Part shown: positions 22,227-33,180 of the stretch, piece by piece | Numbering within the stretch: position 1 is the first letter of the stretch | Layout: each line of letters opens with the position of its first letter | NCBI GenBank assembly: GCA_948144175.1 | Contig: CANXME010000532.1 | Location: 501,001 to 565,000 of the forward strand | Origin: Closterium sp. NIES-65 | Lineage: Eukaryota > Streptophyta > Zygnematophyceae > Desmidiales > Closteriaceae | DNA: 64,000 nucleotides | Direction: 5' to 3' | Translations under genes and position numbers: made by a program | Notes under the pieces: model-generated | What the model saw: only the letters and a program-made list of their open reading frames with translations | The model's database searches: none | What the model was told of the DNA's origin: nothing

Positions 22227-24468
22227 ACCGTAAATGACTTCACCTCCTTCCTTATCCGGCCGTGTAGCGGGTTGCAAGGTGTCGTCATTTGGACGCATGG
22301 TGACTCAGTACAACACCCATTCTGTAACAGGGGCTGTCCTGAAAAACCCTGATATCCAAGGTAATCGTCCCCTCCCTCGATCGATCCTGCTTGTGACTTT
22401 TATTCTGGTTAACGTCTTGCTGCCCGGGGGCTTCCCATTCAGAAGCACGTCTGCACTTCATATTCGTCGCTTTCCATCCATCTCCAGTAATTTCGGGGTG
22501 TACTGTATAGTACCAGTACCCCTGTTTCCAGCTAGAAACTGAACAAGTGTTGCAGTTGAACGTATAGACCGGGACACGACTTAATGCACAAGAGCAAGTG
22601 AAGCATTTGAAACAAGTAAGCTTGTATCGATCTGATGTACAGTATCGTGGGGCAAGCAACCAAGGGACAGCAGAAGCTGCTTTGGGTGCAGGCAGAGGGA
22701 GATAGTTCTCCGACGGTAGAGATATTGCTTGGAAGCATGTATAGCAAAGGCTTCTGCCAGGCACAAAGCGGGGGGGCAGAGAGCACCGCAAGGGAGGATA
22801 TATAAGGGGTGGAAGGTAGAGCGGCAAGGAAACAGGGGTTTCTGGGAGGCTTTGTGAAGGCGCCACAAAAATAAGCAAGGGCGGAAGGTAGAGCGGCAGG
22901 ATATCAGGGCCGCCTGAGAGCCCAGGGTGGAACCAGAGAGGCCTGAGGGGGGAAGGATTATCCAGAGGGACAGAGGGGCGGTGCAAGGGCGGGGTGGGGT
23001 AGGGAAGGTAGGAGGTGAGGCAGTCGCAGTGAGCCACCACTGGGGGAGGAGGCTGCCCCAGGGGAAGGGTTGCGGGCGGCGTCGTATGGGGAAGGGGCAC
23101 GAGCACGGGAGGGGAAGAGGGGGGGCATCTGAGGGAGTGGGTGAGGGGTATGACACGAGCCGAGGCATTAAGCGACATAAAAAACAGGGCAGAAAGGCTG
23201 GACAAGCAAACGGGGCGATAGTCCGAGCGTGCAGGCACGAGAGGCAGGTTGAAACCAAGGGCCGCGAGGCACAGGGGATGGGGGGGGAGGTCAAGCAGGC
23301 ATTTGCAAGAGCAGTGACCAGGGCGGTCCAAGAGAGCTGACTGGGAACCCGAGGTGCTTCCCTAGTCACGAAGCGCAACACAAACAACATCAAGTGCGAG
23401 GATGTGAACGCAAAGGCGGTGGCCACAGCGATTCACGGTAGACTGGGCGCCTAATCGGCGTTCCGAGTCAGGGGTAGACTGGGCGCCTAATTGGCAGCCC
23501 GAGTCCGAAGGTAAGGCACATACGGAGAGGAATAAAGGCCAGGTGGGGAGCATCAACGCGAAATAGAGAGAGACATGGCGGAAACAAAGGGAAGTTATGA
23601 AGCCATGTGGCTTAAAAAAACGGCAGAGCGGGGAACGACTGAGAGAGGCAGGAGGGTGTGCGGCATCACTTACCTGTAAGTATGCGAGGGTGAGGTAGCA
23701 CAAACAGGCTTGAGGTTGCCACCGCTGCCAAAAGTACAAAAAGGGTGACGGTGAGATGTTAACCGCGCGGAAGCACGGCGCGCGCAGACCCGGGTCGCGC
23801 AGTTCAGAGGCGGCGCGCGGGCCGGAGTCACTGCGTGGAAGATAGCATGCGTGTCGGAGGAGGAAGCGGGGTGTGCGTAAACGGGGGGGGGAGCGCCAAT
23901 AAACAGAGCCAGCGGTAAAAAAACAGGCGTTGCCATATGTACGCGAGAACGAGCGGGGGGAGAGCAACGAAAAACGACGCGGTTGCGCAGTGCCAAGTTG
24001 CTGGCGGAGGCGGGGGGTTATCCGTTGGCAGCGGCGCGGGAGCCGTAGGGTGCGGCCAGCAGTGCTGAGCTGTCCCTGGGCGCCAGCGCGGCGTTAGCGA
24101 GGTTCCTCGCGGCCATCGCGAGCGCGGGAGGTCGAGGCGAGGAGAGGCGAACGGTGTCTACCGGGCCGTCGAGCGGAAGTAGCCGTGAGAGCTAAAAAAA
24201 GAGAAGCGTAAATCGAAATTGGAGGGGGAAACGCGAGGGATGCTAAGATGGGGTGTGTTTTGAGACGGTGGGGTCGCGACCTTTTCCTTGCATGTCGGCG
24301 CGTTGTTAGCACAGGAGATCGAGGTGAGCAAGGTGAGCAAGAGCGAAAGCAGGCCGAGGAGGAAAACCGACTTACCTGGCGCCGAGACGATGTCGAGTGA
24401 GAGGAACCAGTCTAATCGGCAGCGATTTCACAGTCGTCCGGTGTAGCAGGAAGGTAAGCTGGGGCCGC
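22227..24468. other. No gene recognised; purine-rich host sequence
   Basis: Long open frames on the minus strand are proline- and cysteine-rich, overlap one another in different frames and show no domain. Two strong minus-strand splice-donor matches (CAG/GTAAGT) lie at about 24378 and 23677, so a spliced transcript or untranslated exons are possible but unsupported. Confidence 0.4.
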
Positions 24469-24580
24469 TGTTGATCGCGCTAGAATGGTGGACTAGGGTA
24501 GCATGCATGAGTACAAGTGTTGTACCCCTTGTAGGCTAACCCACTATAGCCTAGAGAGAACACAAACATACAGTTTGACA
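24469..24580 (-). repeat. 3' LTR of copia E
   Basis: Aligns with 31260-31392 from GAATGGTGGACTA onward and ends GTTTGACA. The left boundary (TGTTGATCG) is uncertain. Confidence 0.65.
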
Positions 24581-24829
24581 CACCCCCATAGGCTAAGTGG
24601 GAGATAGCAAACACAACAGACGGTCATAAGACCAGTCAAGCAAGAGAACAAAGCAAAGCAAAGCAAAGCTCAGGGTGGATCTCAAGGACACCACACAATC
24701 TGTGCAAAAGCAAGCGGCCACAAGGCCAGTTCACATGCAGAGTTATAATAGCAAAACAGTACACTGATCACAACCTAGGAAAAGCAAACAAGCAGGTATA
24801 AAGATATATATCAGTGTACAACAAGAGCA

Positions 24830-26990
24830 AGTCAAGCAACCAGCAGGTGAGGCAGAGTGGGCACAAGCCCAAGAGCAATGCAGAAACGCTGATGATCACC
24901 AGCCCCAAGGGCCTTGGTGAAGATATCAGCAATGTTGGCCCGAGAGGCCACGAAAGCAAGGCGCAAATGACCACGCTGCTGCAGCTCACGCGCAAGGAAG
25001 TAGCGAAGAGCAATGTGCTTCGTTCGGTGCTCCAGTCTCTGCTCGCGACACAAGGCAAGCATTGCCTTATTGTCGACGTACAGAACTGGAGGAGAACGAG
25101 GCCGCTCCCCCAAATCGGTCAGCAGGTAGGTCAGCTAGCGGAGCTCCTGTGCAGCCATGGCCCCTGCGTAGAACTCGGCCTCATAGCTGGAACCAAGCAC
25201 AGAGGAAAAACGAGTGGACCTCCACGAGAAAGAACCAGCGCCAAGACTGAAGGTGTAGCCCTGTGACGAACGCTGAGTCGCCTGATCGTCGGCCCAAGAA
25301 GCGTCAGAGTGTCCTGTGAGGACCACTGAACCTCGTCCTCCAAGCACGAGCCCCATGCCCGATGTGCTGCACAAGTAACGCAATACCCTCTTCGCAGCAT
25401 CAAAGTGCACCTTTCGGTGTCGACCAGGTGCCACGTAGCGAGCCAAGAGACTGAGAGGGTACGCAAGGTCAGGTCGAGTGCACGTCATCAGGTACATGAG
25501 GCAACCCACAAGCTCTGGGTATGGACCACTCAGCTCTACGGACTCGTCCGGAGGTGGAGCTGAGAGCGAGTGGCCGGTAGCCAGAGGAGTGGGCTGTGGC
25601 GAGGACCACGTGAAGCGGAAGCGGCGAAGGACCTGGTGCACCATGTGTGACTGAGTCAGGGTGATGGTGCGCCGTGCTCTGTCCCGGGTGATTTGCAAGC
25701 CAAGATAGCTCCGCAGCTCACCCGGGTCAGTGCAGGTGTGTCTCTCCTGCAGCTCCGCCTTCACTAGGATCAGTGCCTCAGTGTCAGCAGTAGCAAATAC
25801 CAAGTCGTCGATGTACACGAGGATGTAGAACGGCGGCAGAGTAGTGTCGGTGCGTAGAAACAGCGACGGGTCAGCAGTCGAAGGAGCAAACCCAAGAGCC
25901 GCAATTGTCGTCCTCAATGTGTCGTGCCACTCGCGGGGCGCCTGACGCAGGCCGTACACTGGTCGCTGTAGGCTCCACTGGGTACCCTCAGGAAACGACC
26001 CAGTGAAGCCCTGAGGATGGCGCAGCCAAATGGCCTCATGAAGGCTACCCTGCAAGAAAGCTGTCGAGAAGTCGAGGGAGTGCAGCTCGTAGTCACGCTG
26101 AGCTGCAACGTGTAGCAACACCCGAAGAGTGGTCATCTTTGGGGTGGGGGAGAAGGTCTGAAAAAAGGCGACCCCCTCACGCTGATTGAAGCCTCGAGCA
26201 ACGTAACGTGCCTTGAAGGCAGGCGGAGAACCCGGCGGCCGCTTCACCCTGAAAATCCACATGCCACTGACGATGTTCGCCCCAGGTGGGGAAACCTCGT
26301 CGACGTAGGTGCCTGTGGACTTCTAGGAAGCCATCTCTGTGTCCATGGCTGTCTCCCAGTGAGAGGACTACTCACCCAAAATCGCCTCCCTGTAGGAGCG
26401 CGGGGTGGGGATGTCAAGTGCATCCGGGTCTCCCTTAGGGGCAAGCAGCATGGTCGCGTGATGGGGTGAAGCGACCGCAAGGCACTCTAGCTCCTCCTGT
26501 GTGTCCTCAAGAACGTCACAGCCAAGGGCAGTCTCACCCCCGACGGACGGAGGACAGGCAGGGTCAGGGTCAGAGACAAGACTCGCAAGGTAGTCTAGGC
26601 GGTACACATCAGCAAAGTCAACGAGCTCAGCGACTAAGGAAGACGCAGCAGAAGACGAGAACGTAGGGTCTGTAACAACTGTAGTAAGGAAGCGAGTAAC
26701 AGTCGGACTGGACGCACGAGCAAGGTGAGACGGAGGGTCAGCAACGTCAGGAAGAGAGGACGCACGAGGTAACGGTAGGACAATACGCTGTGGAACAGAG
26801 GAAGGACGGAGTGTCATATCGTGAGTGCCGGGGACAGCCGGAGCACGCGGACGACGATTACGAGGAACATGAGCACGAACAGCAGCGCTAGGCTCAGGCT
26901 CAAGGTCAAAGCTAGACTTAGGCTCTCGACACTCAGGGGTGGAAGCACGAGTCTCAGGCTCTCGACGCTCAGTCAGGGACCGTGTCACCG
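24830..26990 (-). mobile_element. Copia E reverse transcriptase and RNase H block
   Basis: Fossil coding block. Recognisable RT motifs are MWIFRVKRPPGSPPAFK, FSPTPKMTTLRVLL, LDFSTAFLQG, YGLRQAPREWHD and the catalytic YIDDL. RNase H follows with VLTGHSDASWADD, YEAEFYAGAMAAQEL, LYVDNKAMLAL and ANIADIFTKAL. It is clearly diverged from B1, B2 and D2. Confidence 0.82.
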
Positions 26991-28250
26991 CAGTGTAAGG
27001 AGCAGGAGCAGGCAGTGGGGGGTGCGGTAGCAGCGGCGGCTATGACTGGTCCGCTGGTGGAAACAGCAATGGGGGTGTAGTACCTGCCACAGGGAAGTCT
27101 GTAGCACAGGGCGGAAGACTGAGAAGGTGGCGAAGAGCACCAGCAGCTCCCGTACCTCCAGCACGAGCAGCTCCTCCAGTACCCCCGGCAACACCTCCAG
27201 CACCGGTAGCACCAGCACCTCCAGCACCACGAGCTCCGACAGCGCCAGCACCTCGAGCACCAGTAGTACCTCCAGCACCTCCAGTGCCTCCTTTTCCAGC
27301 TCCAGCGCCTCCAGCACCAGTAGTACCTCCAGTACCTCCCGTGCCAGCAGCTCCAGTAGCACCTCCAGTACCTCCAACACCAGCAGCACCACCTGCTCCG
27401 GCACCTCCAGTACGAGCACCTCCGGGACTAGTAGCTCCAGCACCTCCAGTACCTCCAGCTCCAACGCCTCCAGCACCAGCAGCACCAGCACCTCCAGGGT
27501 CAGCAGCTCCCGCAACTCCAGCACCTCCAGTGCCAGCAACTCCAGCACCCCCAGCACCTCCAATAACAGTAGTACCTCCCGCACCAACAGCTCTAGTACC
27601 TCCAGCACCGGCAGTACCTCCAGTACTAGCAACTCCAGTACCTCCAGCACCAGCAGTAGCTCTAGTACCCCCAGCACTAGCAGCACCTCCAGCACTTCTA
27701 AGCCTAGTAGCTCCAGTACCTCCAGCACTCGTAGCACCTCTAGTACGTCCAGTAGTGCCTCCAGCACCTCCAGCACCAGCAGCACCTCCTGGACTAGTAG
27801 CTCCAGCACCAGCAGGACTGTACCCTCCACCACCAGGACTGCCTTGCCGAACGACTCACGAACGAATCGCCTGCGGCGAGAGCGTCTCAAGTAGAGCAGG
27901 CTGCGGTGGCTGTCCAGCTCCAGTACCTCTAGCTCCTGGACCTCCAGAAGGACTCGCAGCACCCCCAGAGTCAGCACTCGCGCTATCCAGCTCCAGTACC
28001 TCCAGCTCCTGGACCTCTAGAAGGACTCGCAGCACCCCCAGAGTCAGCACTCGAAGTCTCAACACCTCCAGAGTCAGCACCCAAAGTTTCAGTACCCTCA
28101 GTCCCAGCACCCGCAGGCTCAGTGCCCTCAATCCCAGCACCCGCAGGCTCAGTACTCTCAGACCCGGCAGCCACAGGCTCAGTACCCTTAGTCCCTGCAC
28201 CCTCAGTCTCAGCTCTAGTGTCCACTGGAGAAGGCTGCAGAGGCGGGAAA
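26990..28250 (-). repeat. Low-complexity linker array of copia E
   Basis: Hundreds of bases of (AGCACCTCCAGY)n, passing at about 27900 into GACTCTGGGGGTGCT-type units on the minus strand. It occupies the integrase-RT linker position. Long serine/threonine- or proline/alanine-rich frames on either strand here are repeat artefacts. Confidence 0.85.
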
Positions 28251-28699
28251 CCGGGAGGATAGCCAAACGAGGAGAGCAGTCACCCCTAGATGTACCACTC
28301 CCAGGCCCAGTTCCAGTAGCCTCAGCTCCAGAGTCCATAGTAGCAGGCTGCGGAGGTGGCGAAGACGGCCGAGGCGGGAAACCCGGAGGGGTCTCCAAGC
28401 GAGGAGTGCGGCGAGTGGTCGCCGTGTCGTCGGCGGCGGTGTCACCCCCCTCAGCTGGGTCAGAGGAGTCAGAAGAGATCTCCACTGGTTCATCCAAGGG
28501 GGGTGGGTCTACCTGAGACACACCTGAGGGAGCAGAACCCTGTGGGGGAAGGGGGACTACCGGGAGGGGGGACTGGTACCAAGAAGAGAGGCGCGAGGGG
28601 GACCGTATGAGACGTGTGTGGGTGAAGTCGGTAGTAACAGACCGACTCGTCGAAGGTGACGTCCTGAGAGGACAGAACACGACGCGAGGCAGGGTGGTA

Positions 28700-30010
28700 G
28701 AACTACCAGGGCGGGGCGTCGGTGGGGAAGCCCATGAAGACACAGCGGAGAGTGCGAGGAGAGAGCTTGCTCGCTTTGGTATCGCGAACAAGGGAGAGCG
28801 CGCCCCAGACCCGAAACGACGACGCATCACCAGGCTGTCCCGTCAAACGGAGTGTGGGTGAGGTCTCTGGAGCAGAGACATGGGGCCAGAGGTTGAGTTG
28901 ATGCGCGGCGTATCGGACCGCAAACGGCCACACGAAATGGGGAGCAGCCGCATGGATCATGGAGGTACGAGCAACCTCCATGATCAGGCCAATGCGACGC
29001 TCAACGATCCCATTTTGCTGCGGAGAGGCCGGAAGCGTGAACGACTGGGCGATGCCCTCGTCCTGACAGAACGTCTCAAGGACGCCAGAGGAGAACTCAC
29101 CGCCCCTGTCAGAGTGCAGACGCAGGACTAGGAAGTCTTGCTGAAAACGCTCTAGCACGGATCCAGGGGATCAAAACACCGCTGATGTCCGGCTTGCGCC
29201 GCAAGGGGAAGACGGTGGTGTAGCGTGTGTAGTCGTCAACAACCAGCAGGAAGTAGCGCTCCTGGTCCGTTCCACCGACTGGGGCCGGGCCCCACACGTC
29301 CAGGTGGAGAGTCTGCAGAGGAGCAGTGGTCGGAGGAAACTCGGAGGAGTGAGGAGCGGCGTGCTGCCGCCCCTCGACGCAAGGAAGGCACGGCGGGGCA
29401 AGCGAGCGCGGCAGGGGGGGCAGGGTCCTGGGGAGGCCAGAGACAAGGAGACGGGAGGCCAGAGACAAGGAGACGGGAGTGCATACTGCGTAGACGCAGC
29501 AAGGAGGGGTGACCAAGACGGTGGCACCAGCGCTGAGTCTCGTGCGTGAGTACTCTGCATGAGCAAGATGCAGCTAACTGTCCCGACGCAGACGCCCAAC
29601 TCGACGCAGCCACCTGACCTGACTCAGCCACCTGTGCAGACGCAGTAGTCAGTGTGTACAGACTAGACCCAGGCTGTCGAGTGAACGTAGCCAGGTGACG
29701 GCCTGTCTGGGAGCATGTACAGATTGCCACACGCTGCCCTCCAGGAATATAGGTATCAACCCAGACATCCCAAATGGCAGCGTTGCTCACCAAGTTCGTC
29801 GAGAACATGGGCAGGTGGAGACCTGACAGAGAACCGGAGGGGACTGCTGGACAACGGAGGACCGTGGAGGCTCTCGCAACTACTGGGACCCCAGAGGGGT
29901 TAGCCAGTGAGATTGGGACAGGTGCTGGGAGTGGTGTGACTGTGGTGCAATCACGAAAGAAGCAACATGACGCGCTTGAGTCAAGTGTGGAAGTGTGCAA
30001 GACCTCAGCG
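28700..30010 (-). mobile_element. Copia E integrase and protease block
   Basis: Fossil coding block. Integrase core motifs LRLHSDRGGEFSS, ASPQQNGIVERRIGL and FRVWGALSLVRD are seen, with the GAG-pre-integrase finger (WCHRLGHPS...CLPC) further right and a degenerate protease region (TLDSSASCCFF). A zinc-finger-side segment is locally duplicated. Confidence 0.75.
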
Positions 30011-30499
30011 GAGGCAGGACCTGTGGCAGTAGATGCACTAGCACCTAGAGTTGCGGCCGACTCATTAGCACCTGGAGCGGTAGCAGATTCACTAGCACCA
30101 AGAGCAGCAGCCTTAACACAACGATAACCTCCACCACCAGGCCTGCCTCGCTGAACAACCCACTAATGAAGCTGCTGAGGGGTGGGGTCGTACGGGAGAG
30201 GCAATGCCCGCTGCTGTCCACCCCTGGCCGCAGCAACTGCCGTGATAGTGGCCATGACAGACAACGACGGTCAGGAGTAGGTCCAGCACCTCCAGCTCCT
30301 CCAGCAACAGCAGCACCTCCAGCACTCCCAGCAGCACCTCCACCACCAGCAGCAGTAGCACGAGTAGCAGCAGTCGTAGTAGTAGTAGCAGCAGCAGGGC
30401 GGCTCAGTGGGGCTGGGCGGCCGCACCTCTAGCAGTCCCAGCAGCACCTCCACCAGAAGCAGTAGTAGCACGAATAGTATTATTATTATCATTATTATT

Positions 30500-31190
30500 T
30501 TAGGGTTTAGGGTTGCGCGCGTCCCACGGGCTGCAGGGGCGGCGCGCGGCTCGGCAGGGCAGCGCGCGGGCTGCAGGGGCAGTGCCCACGGGCTGCAGGG
30601 GCGACGCGCAGCTCAGCAGGGCGGCGCGGGGGCTGTAGGGGCAGCGCCCAGGCTGCAGGGGCGACGCTGGGCTCGGCAGAGCGGCGCGCGGGCTGCAGGG
30701 GCAGCGCCCACGAGCTGCAGGGGCGACGTGCGGCTCTGCAGGGCGGCGTACGGGCTGCAGGGGCAGCGCCCACGGGCTGCAGGGGCGACGCGCGGCTCTA
30801 CAGGGCGGCGTACGGGTTGCAGGGCAGCGCCCACGGGTTGCAAGGGCAACGCACGGCTCAGCAGGGCGGCGCGCGGGCTGCAAGGGCAGCGCCCACGGGC
30901 TGCAGGGGCGAACTCGCAGGCTGCAGGAGCAGCACGCGGGCCACAGGGGCAGGCACGGCTGCAGGGGCAGGCACGGCTGCAGGAGCAGCACGGTCGCAGG
31001 GGCAGGCACGGCTGCAGGGGCAACACAGTCGCAGGGGCGAGTACGGCTGCAGGGGCAGCACGGTTGCAGGGGCGAGCACGGCCGCAGGGGCAGCACGGTC
31101 GCAGGGGCGAGCACGGCTGCAGGGGCAGCGCGGTCGCATGGGCAGCACGCGGGCTGCTAGGGCAGCGCGGCTGCAGGGGCAGCGTAGGAA
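30500..31190 (-). repeat. GC-rich leader minisatellite of copia E
   Basis: Tandem GGGCTGCAGGGGCAGCGCCCAC / GGGCTGCAGGGGCGACGCGCGG-type units, later GGCTGCAGGGGCAGCACGGTCGC. The left edge carries a telomere-like TTTAGGGTTTAGGGTT at 30498-30514. It lies in the 5' leader next to the PBS. Confidence 0.82.
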
Positions 31191-31259
31191 GAAAAATTTT
31201 ACGGTTAGGGTAGGGCGGAACGTTTAGTGGGCCCTAGGAACGATTCTGCTCTAATACCA

Positions 31260-31392
31260 TGTTAGAATAAGCAGGCAGGGAATGGTGGACTAGGTAGCAT
31301 GCATGAGTACAAGTACCTAACACCTAAAGTGTTGTACCCCTTGTAGGCTAACCCACTATAGCCTAGAGAGAACACAAACATATAGTTTGACA
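31260..31392 (-). repeat. 5' LTR of copia E
   Basis: 133 bp, TGTTAGAATAAG...AGTTTGACA. The PBS abuts its left end at 31259. Confidence 0.8.
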
Positions 31393-32366
31393 TTAAAAAC
31401 CTAGGTGATAACCTAGGTTGCGACATAGTCGGGTTTGGTGTGTTTTAGGGGGTGAGATCAAAATGGCTGCGCTTGAGGCGGATTTCGTTCCCCCTCCTGC
31501 CACACTACAGTCAATACGAACTACCAAACGAGCATACAAATGATAGTGCGTCCCCGCACACCTTCATCGCAAGAAGGAAAGATGATCATACACCTTACTA
31601 CCGTTTCAACACACAAGCTCCCCTAGTCCACCAATCAATCCCTTTTCTGCACCTTGCACCCTCAGTGCACCTCATGTCAGCCGTGTAGTTGGAATGTAGC
31701 TCTGGCCGCTTATGAAAATATCGAGCATGCATACATACTTCAAGCACCCCAAACTCCAAACAAGCACCACTATTGCAGTTCTTAGAACTCAAGGACCCAC
31801 CGGTACGCCTTCTTAACACGCAGACATGCAGCCGAATGCCGCCTCGGAACCACGAACCGCACCGAGTCTGGCACGTCTAAGGCCTCACCTCCACCCGTTG
31901 CATCCGCCAGCGAGAACTCGTGCTTAGGCCGTGGATACGCACAATCTCCCGTGCGGTGGCCTTTACGTCACTGCCATGTTAAAACCAGGGTCCCACGTAG
32001 ATCATTTGTTTGCAGTTGATGGGAAACCCCCGTTTCCCATTGGTTGACGAGGTTGGAAAAACGAAAAGGGGTGCAGCGAGGGATGCAAAGGGAACAAAAT
32101 CGTTTGCTGTATTCCAAACCTTCTAGGTATGGAAACAGGTTCGGAGCCGAAGCTACATTGCCAGTGAAATGTCAAGAGTTGTCGAAAGTCTCATGTACCT
32201 GAAATTTGTTTTGCAATTGGCGCTGAGGCAAAAGTGGGGGAGTGTCGCACGCCAACTTCCCTAGCCAACCAGTCCGCCTCGCCTAGAAAAACAAGGTAAC
32301 TCAGTCTCAAATGTTTTGCAGTTGATGGCAGAATCTCTTACTTGAGACCCTGGTTCTAACACACCT
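31393..32366. other. No gene recognised; between copia E and the LINE
   Basis: Only short unrelated frames. A 23-bp imperfect inverted pair at 31978-32000 and 32338-32360 may bound a small foldback element and overlaps the start of the LINE. Confidence 0.4.
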
Positions 32367-33180
32367 CCGCATCCTATGCATCAACATGAACGGAATCAAC
32401 GAGACCCGCAAAATGGACGAGCTCAAGTCGTGGCTCGCAAGACTTCCTGCCCCCACTGACCTGGTCATCCTCATCGACACCCATCTTATCCTTAGAATCC
32501 CCAACCTTGACCTAAAGTTTCGACCGCACACCTCAGCGCACGCCCCAGCACTACTCTCTACCGACAGCACTACAAGGAGGCCCACGCTCATCGGTGGCGT
32601 CTCTATCATTTCTTTCAACAGGGCCATCTCACTGTCCTCTCCGCTTCCCTCCGCAGATGGCAGACTTCTCACCGTACACCTGAATTATCTTCGCGAGCAA
32701 GTCCACCTTACCACCATCTATGCCCCCACACAATTCTACGGACGCCGGGTATGGTGGACCACCACGCTCGTCCCGGCACTGGAAGCCCCTACCGCCGCCT
32801 CTGCGTCCATGCTAGTCGGAGATTTCAACTCAGTCATCCTTCCCATCGACAGAAACCGCCCTCTTAAGGATTTCGAGGCTCGAGATAGTGCCTCTTTCGC
32901 CAAACTCATGGATAACCACGCACTAGTCGACACTTTTTGTGCACTACATCCCACGCCTACTGACGTCTTCTCCTTCTTTGGGAGGCAACGTCAGAATAGT
33001 GCGACACCGCCTACCTCCTCCCGACTCGACAGGATATACATCTCTCGGGCCTTCGTACCCCGCCTTGCTGCAAGTCCGTACATCCAAACCCGCACGGCAA
33101 TCACGGACCACCTCTACGCCCCTCTCTGCTCGCTCAGCTTCATCAATCCCACAGTTGCCCCCCGATCCTGGCGCCTCTGA
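32367..33180 (+). pseudogene. LINE endonuclease (APE) domain
   Basis: Nicks target DNA in target-primed reverse transcription. The frame runs LRILCINMNGINETRKMDEL at the N-terminus, then TTIYAPTQF, the catalytic MLVGDFNSV, SRLDRIYIS and TDHLYAPL, the expected order of exonuclease-endonuclease-phosphatase motifs. The first ATG (32386) lies inside the conserved N-terminal strand, so the true start was further upstream. The in-frame TGA at 33178 separates it from the RT part. Confidence 0.85.

Larger units (their letters stand above)
24469..31392 (-). mobile_element. Ty1/copia element E, old and heavily broken
   Basis: A minus-strand copia of the same broad group as B and D. The 5' LTR is 31260-31392 (133 bp) with a PBS reading TGGTATTAGAGCAG on the minus strand; the 3' LTR is about 24469-24580 and clearly diverged. 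The CACCCCCATAGG purine-tract complement follows the left LTR. Parts seen are RT/RNase H (24830-26990), a low-complexity linker, integrase and protease (28700-30000) and a leader minisatellite. It carries ten or more breaks. The flanks do not show a matching 5-bp duplication. Confidence 0.82.

Noticed and set aside
22285-23967. Minus-strand open frames of 200-350 residues, proline- and cysteine-rich
   Set aside because: They overlap in different frames, have no domain and follow the purine bias of the plus strand; no exon structure could be supported.
27127-28516. Ser/Thr-rich and Pro/Ala-rich plus-strand proteins that look like cell-wall glycoproteins
   Set aside because: They read the complement of a repeat in the copia E linker; the gene-coding strand is minus.
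30407-31227. Plus-strand Gly/Arg-rich and minus-strand Ala/Pro-rich frames
   Set aside because: Repeat translations of the copia E leader minisatellite.
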